A DNA stretch of 27,110 bases from an uncultured bacterium (GTDB lineage: Bacteria > Patescibacteriota > Dojkabacteria > SC72): contig CALDJM010000037.1 in assembly GCA_937899155.1 (NCBI GenBank), forward strand, positions 1-27,110, read 5' to 3'. Of this stretch, positions 12,654 to 19,932 are shown one piece after another. Numbering within the stretch: the first letter of the stretch is position 1; each line of letters opens with the position of its first letter. A program made the translations under genes and the position numbers. The notes beneath the pieces were generated by a model, which had not been told where the DNA came from, did no database searches, and saw only the letters and a list, made by a program, of their open reading frames with translations.

Positions 12654-15112
12654 TGAGAATTAAGACTGCTCTGACAATAGTTTGTTTTCTTTTTTTGTCT
12701 TTTGTACTTCTTAATACTGCATCTTTTGCGGTGGATACAGTTTCTATACCTACGGAGGTCACTATTGGTATTGATACATTTTCTCAGCTTTCTTTAAGTC
12801 CACAGAGTGTTGAAGTTGCACAGCCTTCGATTGTTTTGGTAAGGTCGTATAACTCCAGTATGCAGCCTCGATCAAATAGACAGATTGAGGTTTTTGTAGA
12901 TGGCTCTGCCGTTAATGTTACTATTATTCAACCTCCTCCTACAAACAGTGAGGGTGCAACGGAGGGTAGTATTAGTGCTTCGGTTGCTGGTACATATAGG
13001 GTTTGTGGTAAGGATATAACAGGGGGTGGAGATGTTTTGATTCAGAGATGTGAGATGCTTTTTGTTACTCCGGTAGCTGTGCCAAATATGGCTCCTGAGC
13101 CACAGTATACTGCAGGGACAGAGAATACAGTGTCTTGGGGTATTACGGGTACAAATGCATATCAGTACTATGTAGAGGCTAGCACAGACCCTACTTTCTT
13201 AACGATAGAGGCTAGCAGTGGGTGGGTAAATGGTACTTCAGCGACATTTGGTGGTCTTTCGAGTGGACAGATATATTACTATCGAGTTAAAGCAAGGAAC
13301 CAGTGGTCAGGAGAGAGTTCTTGGTCGAATAGTGTGTTTTCTGTTCAAGAGGCTAGTGCTCCACAGATTACTTTGATCAATTCTTCTAAACCAGCAGGTG
13401 CAACAACGGAAACTTTTAATCCTGATAGTGTGATCTCTTTGACATACAGAATTGAAGATAATATTTCTGTAGAGAGTAGAACCTTAGAAGTTATTTTACC
13501 AAATGCTCAGAAAGTGACAGTGCCTTTTACACAGGTCTTAAATGGTGATGTATGGAGTGTTACTATTAAACTTGGTGATTTGCCAAAGGATGCTAATGGA
13601 CATCTTTTTACAGCATATAGTTTTTATGTTGAAGCTACAGATAATGTCGGGAATAAGAGTTGGGATAATAGTGCTAGTATAAATTTCCCAAGACCTTTGC
13701 CAGAGGAGCCTGTACAGCCAACAACTCCTCCATCTGTACCTGGTAATCCTGTTTTAATATCAGATGAGTATGATGATACACCTACTTGGACATGGGTTCC
13801 TTCGTATGATAAGGATGGAAATGTTGTTACTGAATACATTATTGAATGGTGTGAGAATGAAGACTTTGCAAATTGTCAGGAGAATTCAATTAAGATAGAT
13901 AAGAACTCTTTTACTCCATCATCTTCATTGGCTTTGGGTAAGTGGTATATAAGAGTAAAAGGTGTTGATAAGAATGGTATAGAGAGTGAATGGGCAATGG
14001 GTAGTGCTATGATTAAAGAAAAAGTATCAGAACCATTACCCGAGAAACCTGTGGAAGGAGAGATTCCAGAAGAACCAAAGAAAGGGAATTTGAAGAAGTG
14101 GATAGATAAAACTATTTCAGAACCAATAGGTAGTGGTGTAGAGAAAATAGTTGAGAAGGCTTTTGGGAAGATAGAAAAGGAAGATGCTGGTAAGGTTGCT
14201 GTTGGTGCTACATTTGCAAATGTTACATTGGGTATGAGTATGGTCCTTAATCTTTTAGGTACTATACCTTATCTTATTATCCAAGGTTCTTTAGCACTGC
14301 TAAGTCTTCTTGGATTTAGGGCTGTAGGTGCTATTTCTGGTTATGTTTATGATTCTATTACAAAAGAACCTTTGAAACAGGTTATCATTAGAGTATATAC
14401 AGAATCTGGTAGATTGATATGGACAGATGTTACAGATGCTCACGGTAGGTATAAGACACCTGAGGTTGAGAATGGTACCTATTATATTAAAATAGCTACA
14501 TCAGGATATACTTTTCCATCTACAGTTATTCTAGGTACTTCAGATTTTCCTCTAGAGAATGTGTATAGAGGAGCTGTATTTAAAGTTTCTAACAGGTCTA
14601 TTCCTAGATTTTCAATTCCTCTTGATTCTGATGAGGCAACCAAGAAAGAGAGGATTGGTGAGATGTTTCTTTCTAGGACTAAGTGGGTTTGGAGAACTTT
14701 GCATTTGATTCTTTTCATAATTGGTTTGATATTTAGTATTTATGCAGTTAGGATTAATCCTGTTTGGTGGACATATTTGATTCTTGCTCTTTATGCTCCT
14801 TCTTTGATTTTGTTAATTCTTTCTTTCTTTGTTAAAAAAGAGAAGTATGGTGTTGTTAGAAATGAAGATGGTCGGTTAGTAGCTGGATTGGTTTTGTCAT
14901 TAATTGATAGTGATTTTAAGAATGTTGTAGCGACAAGGGTTACTGATCAGTTGGGTAGGTATAGGTTTTTGGTTGATAATGGTAAGTATACATTGAGGGT
15001 GTCTAATCCTAATTATGTAATCGTAGATGAGGATAAGTATAGGAGTGTTTCTATTGTATCTGATCAGACAGTTGTGTTGTCTCCTGACCTTGTTGTTAAA
15101 CTTAAAGATTAG
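12653..15112 (+). CDS. Large exported/membrane protein with FN3 and carboxypeptidase-regulatory-like domains
   Basis: The 819-aa protein has a signal peptide MRIKTALTIVCFLFLSFVLLNTASFA. An Ig-like part follows (about residues 27-140). A fibronectin type III domain lies at about 145-232 (VSWGITGTNAYQYYVEASTD ... YYYRVKARNQW). A second beta domain is at about 235-345 and another FN3 at about 358-452 (PTWTWVPSYDKDG ... WYIRVKGVDKNG). An acidic Pro/Glu linker leads to a long hydrophobic segment at about 516-553. A carboxypeptidase-regulatory/CnaB-like domain (ISGYVYDSITKEPLKQVIIRVY ... TDAHGRYKTPEVENG) comes next, then two transmembrane helices at about 676-727 and a second regulatory-like domain to the end (YGVVRNEDGRLVAGLVLSLI). 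It probably displays FN3 modules outside and holds soluble beta domains around a membrane anchor. Co-transcription with glycan genes suggests a surface structure. Confidence 0.85.
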   Translation: MRIKTALTIVCFLFLSFVLLNTASFAVDTVSIPTEVTIGIDTFSQLSLSPQSVEVAQPSIVLVRSYNSSMQPRSNRQIEVFVDGSAVNVTIIQPPPTNSEGATEGSISASVAGTYRVCGKDITGGGDVLIQRCEMLFVTPVAVPNMAPEPQYTAGTENTVSWGITGTNAYQYYVEASTDPTFLTIEASSGWVNGTSATFGGLSSGQIYYYRVKARNQWSGESSWSNSVFSVQEASAPQITLINSSKPAGATTETFNPDSVISLTYRIEDNISVESRTLEVILPNAQKVTVPFTQVLNGDVWSVTIKLGDLPKDANGHLFTAYSFYVEATDNVGNKSWDNSASINFPRPLPEEPVQPTTPPSVPGNPVLISDEYDDTPTWTWVPSYDKDGNVVTEYIIEWCENEDFANCQENSIKIDKNSFTPSSSLALGKWYIRVKGVDKNGIESEWAMGSAMIKEKVSEPLPEKPVEGEIPEEPKKGNLKKWIDKTISEPIGSGVEKIVEKAFGKIEKEDAGKVAVGATFANVTLGMSMVLNLLGTIPYLIIQGSLALLSLLGFRAVGAISGYVYDSITKEPLKQVIIRVYTESGRLIWTDVTDAHGRYKTPEVENGTYYIKIATSGYTFPSTVILGTSDFPLENVYRGAVFKVSNRSIPRFSIPLDSDEATKKERIGEMFLSRTKWVWRTLHLILFIIGLIFSIYAVRINPVWWTYLILALYAPSLILLILSFFVKKEKYGVVRNEDGRLVAGLVLSLIDSDFKNVVATRVTDQLGRYRFLVDNGKYTLRVSNPNYVIVDEDKYRSVSIVSDQTVVLSPDLVVKLKD

Positions 15113-15114
15113 TA

Positions 15115-15143
15115 TTGAAAAATATTGATTATATTACTATAAT
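15115..15143 (+). promoter_or_regulatory. Promoter of tRNA-Lys
   Basis: TTGAAA (15115-15120), a 17-bp spacer and TATAAT (15138-15143). The predicted start is near 15150, giving an 18-nt 5' leader for RNase P to remove. Confidence 0.7.
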
Positions 15144-15167
15144 TAGCACTGTTATTTATATATATAT

Positions 15168-15239
15168 GGGTGTATAGCTCAATGGTAGAGCAAACGACTC
15201 TTAATCGTTTGGTTCAGGGTTCGAGTCCCTGTACACCCA
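15168..15239 (+). tRNA. tRNA-Lys (anticodon CTT)
   Basis: A 72-nt cloverleaf. The acceptor stem pairs GGGTGTA with TACACCC. The D-arm is GCTCAATGGTAGAGC. The anticodon stem AACGA/TCGTT closes loop CTCTTAA with anticodon CTT at 15200-15202. The T-arm is CAGGGTTCGAGTCCCTG. The discriminator base is A15239. The 3' CCA is not encoded (CTT follows), so a CCA-adding enzyme is needed. Confidence 0.97.
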
Positions 15240-15277
15240 CTTTCACTAACGACCCTATAGTATATTTCCTTAAGGTT

Positions 15278-15312
15278 TGATATAATGCATGTGCACTTTA
15301 ATAATTGCACAT
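15278..15312 (+). promoter_or_regulatory. Extended -10 promoter plus 7-bp inverted repeat at the transcript start
   Basis: TGA-TATAAT (15278-15286) predicts a start near 15293. An inverted repeat ATGTGCA / TGCACAT (15289-15295 and 15306-15312, 10-nt loop) lies across that start. It may be an operator or a 5' hairpin of the mRNA. The next gene follows 25 bases later with a strong Shine-Dalgarno. Confidence 0.5.
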
Positions 15313-15337
15313 TCAGAAACAAATAAAAGGAGAAGAT

Positions 15338-15553
15338 ATGGGAAAGTACAAGAAATACACAAAACAAGAGCTCTTAGTAGGGCTTTATAATCATCTTGCG
15401 AAAGAAAATATGCAAGATGTCGACACTTACCGAGACTTCACTAAAGCAATCGGAGTAATGGTCGACATCGTATTGTCGGAAGACTTTCCGGAAACTTTCA
15501 ATGCAACTTCACTCAGCCCAATTGGAGGGTTTATAGAATTAATCAAAGAATAA
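15338..15553 (+). CDS. Small protein of unknown function (71 aa)
   Basis: The sequence starts MGKYKKYTKQELLVGLYNHL and has a predicted mainly helical, mildly acidic body with no signal peptide and no membrane segment. The start at 15338 is supported by GGAG at 15329-15332, five bases upstream, so upstream in-frame near-start codons can be ignored. It has its own extended -10 promoter with a leader of about 45 nt and is followed by a long inverted repeat. Independent control and a good ribosome site, rare in this window, suggest it is well expressed. I do not recognise a family. Confidence 0.75.
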   Translation: MGKYKKYTKQELLVGLYNHLAKENMQDVDTYRDFTKAIGVMVDIVLSEDFPETFNATSLSPIGGFIELIKE

Positions 15554-15567
15554 TTATTAAGTGCAAA

Positions 15568-15629
15568 AATGAGGCTATATAGAAGTGAATACATTTCACA
15601 ATACTTTTGATAGTATGTATAGCCTCATT
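15568..15629 (-). terminator. Long inverted repeat between convergent genes, probable elp3 terminator
   Basis: A perfect 12-bp stem AATGAGGCTATA (15568-15579) pairs with 15618-15629. Two small hairpins may fill the 38-nt loop (GTGAA/TTCAC and ATACT/AGTAT). On the minus strand the stem is followed by a short U run (TTTTT including stem bases), which suits termination of elp3. On the plus strand no U run follows, so its use for the 71-aa gene is less clear. Confidence 0.55.
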
Positions 15630-15718
15630 CTAAATCTTTGTATTAACATTGGTCTCCCATAGTAAGATTAAAAAAGTGTAAAAAGCGAAGCTAAACTCTT
15701 TCTGTGAGAGGGTAAACA

Positions 15719-17359
15719 CTACCGACCAGGTCTGTACATATATAGGTCGTTTCTCTTGTATCCTAACTTCTTGTAATACTCCCTAGTACCAATAGCAGAG
15801 ATAACAGAGATCTTTTTGTAACCTCTCTTTTTTGAAATGTCTTCTGCTAATTTAATTAACTCTTTTCCTAATCCTAAATGTTGTGATTCTCCCTCCTTAC
15901 TTTTCTTATCTATCCCAACAACCTTTCCATATACATGTACCTCCCTAATAATTGAACTATCCTTCAATTCATCGAGTGGATGTTTTCTAGAAATAATTTT
16001 CTTAGGTAGTGATAATCTTAGAAAACCACATATCTTGTCATCTTTCTTTGTTTTGTATGAAAGAAATATCTCTGTACCTGTAGAAGTTTTGTATGTAATC
16101 TTTTCTAACTTAATATCTTCTTTTGTAATTTCCTCTCCCTTAATCTCTCTACTTCGTATGTCTTCAGGTTTAATACCTTTCTTTTCCAAATACTGCTCAA
16201 CAATCTGTCTTAAATTAGTCTTCTTGTTTCCTGCAGCAATCTCTTGTGATGGTATATCCCTAATTACTCTAGACAATCTACAATATCTAGGTGTTAGGGC
16301 AATACACTCTCCAACTACCTTAACCAATGTTTTCTCATCATACGGTTTGTACTTCCCTTCTTTGTATAGTTCATACAGATCGGTATTTGGGATTACGGAG
16401 GTAGGGTAGATCTTCATCTCATCAGGGTGGTATGGATCTGTGAAGAGTTCTTTGTATCCTCTGATATCTTCTTTGGGTGTAGAAAGGTAAAGGTTGGGCA
16501 TCCAATGACCGTGTATCTTAAATCCAAAAAGTCTGAGTAGTTCGAAAGCTTTTTTAGTATCCTCATTGTCTCTTCCTGTTTCATTCTCTCTTAGAACCTT
16601 CTCAGAGAGTGATTGTATCCCAATCTGTATTTTCGTTGCTCCTAATTTCCTTAGATATATTAATTCTCCTTTTGAAAGAAAATCTGGTCTTGTTTCTAAC
16701 ACTAGCCCAACATTCCTGCAATATGCTGTTTCATTTTTAACCTGTTCTTTTTCTAAATCTTCCCAATCAGTTTGTTCCATTGCAAACTCTCTTGGTTGAA
16801 TATATTTCTTTGTACTCTTCTTAACCCTGTTTAATGCTCTAAATAATTCTTTAACAAACCATATTTTGTAGTTTCCATCATATGCTGAGAATGTACCACC
16901 AAGTACAATGATTTCAACCTTTTCAATACTATGTCCGATATTCTTTAGAGCAACTAATCTGTTGTACACCTGTGCATATGGATCAAACATCATCTTTAGT
17001 GCTCTTTGAGAACCAGGTTCAGAGGCGATGTAGCTTTTGGGCATGCTTCTGTCATTGGGACAGAAGATACAGTTACCTGGACAGTAGTAGGGCATAGTCA
17101 TGACTGTAACTACGGCTACACCTGAGTTTGTCCTTGTGGGTTTTAACCGAATTCTTTTTTCAACGATTGATATATCTTTTTTCTTAATATCCCCTTTTAC
17201 CTTCTCAAACAATTTAACCAATTCATCATTTTTATATAGCTGTCCATTTTCTTTTCTGTACTTTCTTAGAATTTTGTTTAGAGAGTTTTGATTCCACTTT
17301 TTTTCTAAAGCTATATTTTCGAAAAGATTCTTTAATTTTGTTTTCTCTGTAATTTTCAT
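15719..17359 (-). CDS. elp3: Elp3-type tRNA uridine-34 acetyltransferase (radical SAM + GNAT)
   Basis: Elp3 forms the carboxymethyl group at C5 of wobble U34 in tRNA using acetyl-CoA and a SAM radical. The 546-aa protein has an N-terminal tRNA-binding part (IRLKPTRTNSGVAVVTVM). The radical SAM cluster is C93-x3-C97-x2-C100 (CPGNCIFCPND). Blocks PGSQRALKMMFDPYAQVYNRL, VEIIVLGGTFSAYD, LVLETRPDFL and GATKIQIGIQSL follow. The C-terminal GNAT domain ends GLGKELIKLAEDISKKRGY, then IGTREYYKKLGYKRNDLYMY. All hallmarks of single-subunit bacterial or archaeal Elp3 are present. It is divergent from ndk across a 50-base gap and convergent with the 71-aa gene. Confidence 0.95.
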   Translation of the reverse strand: MKITEKTKLKNLFENIALEKKWNQNSLNKILRKYRKENGQLYKNDELVKLFEKVKGDIKKKDISIVEKRIRLKPTRTNSGVAVVTVMTMPYYCPGNCIFCPNDRSMPKSYIASEPGSQRALKMMFDPYAQVYNRLVALKNIGHSIEKVEIIVLGGTFSAYDGNYKIWFVKELFRALNRVKKSTKKYIQPREFAMEQTDWEDLEKEQVKNETAYCRNVGLVLETRPDFLSKGELIYLRKLGATKIQIGIQSLSEKVLRENETGRDNEDTKKAFELLRLFGFKIHGHWMPNLYLSTPKEDIRGYKELFTDPYHPDEMKIYPTSVIPNTDLYELYKEGKYKPYDEKTLVKVVGECIALTPRYCRLSRVIRDIPSQEIAAGNKKTNLRQIVEQYLEKKGIKPEDIRSREIKGEEITKEDIKLEKITYKTSTGTEIFLSYKTKKDDKICGFLRLSLPKKIISRKHPLDELKDSSIIREVHVYGKVVGIDKKSKEGESQHLGLGKELIKLAEDISKKRGYKKISVISAIGTREYYKKLGYKRNDLYMYRPGR

Positions 17360-17409
17360 AATATATTTGATATGCTTGTATTATCTAATATTTTTAACAT
17401 TCTTGCCAT

Positions 17410-18021
17410 ATGAAGAAACCAAAGATTGCACAGGAGAGGACATTAGTATTAATTAAGCCAGATGTTTTGCAAAGACAGTTGGTTGGTGAAATTATTACTA
17501 GATTTGAGAGGAAGGGTATTAAGATGACAGCAATTAAGATGCTTAATGCAACTAAGGAGCAGGTAGGGGAGCATTATGAGGGTGAGGAAGCATATTTAAT
17601 TGAGACTGGTGAGAAAGCAAAGAAGGGTGCAATGGCAAGGGGTGAGGATGTTTCAAAGTGGAATTCACTTGAACAAGGGAAGAAGATTAGGCAGAGAAAC
17701 ATCAACTATCTGACATGTGGTCCAATTGTTGCGATTGTGTTTGAGGGTTTTGGTGTGATATCGCAAGTTAGGAAGATTTTAGGTAGTACAAGTCCAGCAG
17801 AGGGTGATATTGGTACAATTAGGAATGACTATTCACTTGATACATATGCATTGGCAGATTCAATTGATAGGTCTACTATGACTATGTTGCATGCTTCTGA
17901 TTCAGTAGAGAATGCAGAGAGAGAGTTAAAGATATGGTTTAAGGAGAGTGAGATATGTAATAACTACGAGACAGGTGTAGAGAAGATTTTCTATGATGCA
18001 GAATGGAGTAAGGGGAAGTAG
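17410..18021 (+). CDS. ndk: Nucleoside-diphosphate kinase, long form with insertions
   Basis: NDK exchanges the gamma phosphate between NTPs and NDPs through a phospho-histidine. The start is canonical (ERTLVLIKPDVLQRQLVGEIITRFERKGIK). The nucleotide loop TIRNDY and the active-site His in MLHASDSVENAERELKIWF are kept. At 203 aa it is about 60 residues longer than common bacterial NDK. One insertion (about residues 55-95, EEAYLIETGEKAKKGAMARG ...) replaces the short lid before YLTCGPIVAIVFEG. Another of about ten residues lies between TIRNDY and the active His. The Asn usually three residues before that His is Thr here (TMLH). It is likely an active kinase with a modified lid. The 51-base gap to elp3 must hold both promoters. 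Confidence 0.92.
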   Translation: MKKPKIAQERTLVLIKPDVLQRQLVGEIITRFERKGIKMTAIKMLNATKEQVGEHYEGEEAYLIETGEKAKKGAMARGEDVSKWNSLEQGKKIRQRNINYLTCGPIVAIVFEGFGVISQVRKILGSTSPAEGDIGTIRNDYSLDTYALADSIDRSTMTMLHASDSVENAERELKIWFKESEICNNYETGVEKIFYDAEWSKGK

Positions 18022-18059
18022 AGAATATTAGAAGTTGTAAATTCAAAAATAGAGAAGTA

Positions 18060-18398
18060 GTGAAAAATATACAACACAAAAATATTGCTAATGGTGTATG
18101 GCAACAGAAACCCTTTTTGGAACAGATGGCAAATATTGGGAGTGAGGTATACAGAGCAATTAATTGGAAGGAAAAAGGTAATACTGAATATGCAAATATG
18201 GCATTTGATAGATCATTAGAGCTTTTTGATTTAACTAAAGAATCAAAACTTACATACCCTCAATACAAAGAATTATGTAGAGCTAGAGAGATATGGGTAG
18301 ATTATTTTAAGTATGATAATAGGTATAATTCGGATAAATTCAGTATAAATAAGTATTTTGAGTATTTAACTATTGCATACAAACTAAAGTTTCAATAG
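18060..18398 (+). CDS. Conserved hypothetical helical protein
   Basis: The 112-aa protein starts at a GTG (18060), 38 bases after ndk. The stretch LEQMANIGSEVYRAINWKEKGN followed by FDRSLELFDLTKESKLTYPQYKELCRAREIWVDYF resembles a widespread family of short all-helical bacterial proteins with a MANIGSEVxRAI and RALELLDLT pattern, whose function I cannot name. A HEPN-like helical bundle is conceivable but not shown. The last 15 bases overlap the end of the convergent uracil-DNA glycosylase gene. It probably shares the ndk transcript. Confidence 0.75.
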   Translation: MKNIQHKNIANGVWQQKPFLEQMANIGSEVYRAINWKEKGNTEYANMAFDRSLELFDLTKESKLTYPQYKELCRAREIWVDYFKYDNRYNSDKFSINKYFEYLTIAYKLKFQ

Positions 18399-19007
18399 AT
18401 TCTCAATCTCTTCACTCTTTCTAAGAATATTCTTACTTTTCTTTGGTAATGTATCTAAAAACTTTTTCAATCCCTTAAAATCTTTCTTCATACCTTCTTT
18501 AAGATTAGGATTGTACAAACCTGCAGCAGGATGATACATTGCAAATATTGGAATACCTGTTGGATGATCAAATGCTTGGCCATGAGATGCTGTAATGTTT
18601 GCACCTGGTACAAACCTACCTAATGCATGTCTACCTAAGGGTACAATGACTCTTGGTTTAACAAAGAGTAGTTCTGCATTTAACCATACTCTACATGCAT
18701 CTTTCTCTTCATCTTTTGGTTCTCTATTATCTGGTGGTCTATATTTCACTACATTACTAACATATACCTCTTCTCTTGTATATCCAATACTTTGGAGTAG
18801 TTCGTCTAGAAACTTCCCAGCAGCACCAACAAAAGGTCTCCCTTGCAAATCTTCATTTCTTCCAGGTGCTTCACCTATGAAGAGGATACCTGATGATGGA
18901 GGTACGATTTCATATACTGGTTGTGTAGCTGTTTTCTTTAATCCACATCTATTATGTACAGCATAGTATTCGTGTAGATCTTTTAATGTTTTGAAGTTTA
19001 TTTTCAT
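18384..19007 (-). CDS. Family-4-like uracil-DNA glycosylase with altered Fe-S ligands
   Basis: UDG removes uracil from DNA at the start of base excision repair. The 207-aa protein shows LFIGEAPGRNEDLQGRPFVGAAGKFLDELL (motif 1), YVSNVVKYRPPDNREPKDEE, LGRHALGRFVPG and MYHPAAGLYNP (HP-motif with H159). Family 4 enzymes normally hold a 4Fe-4S cluster with Cys at CxxC near the N-terminus, in kCRPP and in the helix after EDEE. Here these are H18-x2-C21, Y89 and C105, so only two of four cysteines remain. The enzyme may lack the cluster or bind another metal. The ATG at 19007 lies five bases after an extended -10 (leaderless). The 3' end overlaps the convergent gene by 15 bases. Confidence 0.9.
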   Translation of the reverse strand: MKINFKTLKDLHEYYAVHNRCGLKKTATQPVYEIVPPSSGILFIGEAPGRNEDLQGRPFVGAAGKFLDELLQSIGYTREEVYVSNVVKYRPPDNREPKDEEKDACRVWLNAELLFVKPRVIVPLGRHALGRFVPGANITASHGQAFDHPTGIPIFAMYHPAAGLYNPNLKEGMKKDFKGLKKFLDTLPKKSKNILRKSEEIENLLKL

Positions 19008-19012
19008 ATTGA

Positions 19013-19021
19013 ATTATATCA
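19013..19021 (-). promoter_or_regulatory. Extended -10 promoter of the UDG gene, leaderless
   Basis: On the minus strand TGA-TATAAT ends at 19013, and the ATG begins five bases later at 19007. This spacing puts the transcription start on or next to the start codon. Confidence 0.7.
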
Positions 19022-19059
19022 TTTTATATTACTTAAAAATGGAAGACTTATAGTAAACA

Positions 19060-19095
19060 TGGTATAATGTAGGTAGGTATGGACATAAGTCCTAC
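19060..19095 (+). promoter_or_regulatory. Extended -10 promoter and 5' leader hairpin of the 76-aa gene
   Basis: TGG-TATAAT (19060-19068) predicts a start near 19075. The transcript then begins with a hairpin GTA-(T)-GGAC / GTCC-TAC around an ATAA loop (19077-19095). The rest of the leader (about 95 nt to 19188) shows no other strong fold, only the Shine-Dalgarno at its end. A leader of about 115 nt is long for this genome. Confidence 0.5.
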
Positions 19096-19188
19096 AAGAA
19101 GCACATTAAAAATCAGCCACACAATAACAGTATTAACCAAATGAGTCAGTATAACTAGACAGAAACTTTTGTCAGAAAGGAGGAAGAC

Positions 19189-19419
19189 ATGGGTCTCTTT
19201 TCATTCCTTGGTGACTTGTTGGGAACAAAACCCTCAGAACCATTTGACAAGTCTTCAGATGTGAAGTCTTGGGACAATAAGAATCCTGATGGGACTGTTC
19301 GCCAGTATAATGACAAGATTGTTAACCCTAAGAGTCCTAACTATGGCTCTCACCGCTTTTATAATCCAGGCCAAAAAAGGTCAGGTGTTGCTTGGGGTAA
19401 CGATCGTAACAAGAAATAA
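19189..19419 (+). CDS. Small basic Gly/Asn-rich protein of unknown function (76 aa)
   Basis: MGLFSFLGDLLGTKPSEPFD opens with a short amphipathic helix. A polar, Asn/Asp/Lys-rich body follows (WDNKNPDGTVRQYNDKIVNP, HRFYNPGQKRSGVAWGNDRN). There is no signal peptide and no full membrane span. The start is fixed by a strong AAAGGAGGA ribosome site about 4-6 bases before the ATG. It has its own extended -10 promoter, a leader of about 115 nt and a 13-bp inverted repeat after the stop, a layout shared with the 71-aa gene at 15338. G, N and P content suggests an extended or binding protein. No family recognised. Confidence 0.75.
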   Translation: MGLFSFLGDLLGTKPSEPFDKSSDVKSWDNKNPDGTVRQYNDKIVNPKSPNYGSHRFYNPGQKRSGVAWGNDRNKK

Positions 19420-19443
19420 GATGTGCTTTAGTGGCTGAGAATA

Positions 19444-19496
19444 ACATAGAGATAAGTGTTCGGATTCTCCTAATCCTGCTATACTTATCTCTATGT
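19444..19496 (+). terminator. 13-bp inverted repeat with internal hairpin after the 76-aa gene
   Basis: ACATAGAGATAAG (19444-19456) pairs perfectly with 19484-19496. The 27-nt loop holds a second hairpin GGATT/AATCC (19462-19466, 19472-19476). No U tract follows on either strand, so it may protect the 3' end of the mRNA or be a structured RNA rather than a classical terminator. Confidence 0.5.
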
Positions 19497-19509
19497 ATAT
19501 AAATTCCTT

Positions 19510-19515
19510 TATAAT
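19510..19515 (+). promoter_or_regulatory. -10 box of the 121-aa gene
   Basis: TATAAT at 19510-19515, nine bases before the ATG at 19525, suggests a near-leaderless transcript. No -35 of note. Confidence 0.5.
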
Positions 19516-19524
19516 AACCATATT

Positions 19525-19890
19525 ATGTTTAGGATAAAAGATAAACTGTCTTGCGAAAAAACCAATCCAGATTTTTTTAAAATGTTAATACATTTCAATA
19601 TACTTGTTACTTACACAATTTTTTTAATTGAAAAAAACAGTTCTAAAGAAATTTATCATTTCTACAATTATATATTCGAACAGTATTTCCCAGAAAACAC
19701 ACCTAATCTTAATAATATAGATTACAAAAGTATTTTTACAGGGAAATATGCACAAAAAACAATAAGAATATACAAAAATCTCCTAGAATTATGGATAATA
19801 TTACAAGAAAAAGTAAGACTAGATTTTGAAGATATGTCCGTTTTAAAGAAGGTAGAAAAAAATATATCAGAACTTTTGAAAGAGTTCTAA
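19525..19890 (+). CDS. Hypothetical helical protein (121 aa)
   Basis: The sequence begins MFRIKDKLSCEKTNPDFFKM and is rich in Lys, Ile, Phe and Tyr. Predicted helices lie around residues 16-36 (hydrophobic LIHFNILVTYTIFLI, possibly membrane-touching), 41-53 and 75-120 (ending VLKKVEKNISELLKEF). It is more A-rich in its codons than its neighbours (frequent AAA, ATA, AAT), which may point to recent acquisition or weak selection. No family recognised. It sits between a structured inverted repeat and the SDR gene, 42 bases upstream of the latter on the same strand. Confidence 0.6.
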   Translation: MFRIKDKLSCEKTNPDFFKMLIHFNILVTYTIFLIEKNSSKEIYHFYNYIFEQYFPENTPNLNNIDYKSIFTGKYAQKTIRIYKNLLELWIILQEKVRLDFEDMSVLKKVEKNISELLKEF

Positions 19891-19932
19891 AATATCACTG
19901 TTTGTAAAATATATGATAAAATTACTCTTAAG

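Noticed and set aside
15837..16409. Open plus-strand frame of 190 codons
   Set aside because: It lies fully antisense to elp3, whose motifs are all present, and the reading is Ser/Leu/Phe-rich as expected for a complement.
19069..19188. Riboswitch in the leader of the 76-aa gene
   Set aside because: Only one small hairpin and a Shine-Dalgarno are visible. No known aptamer core or anti-terminator pair could be made out.
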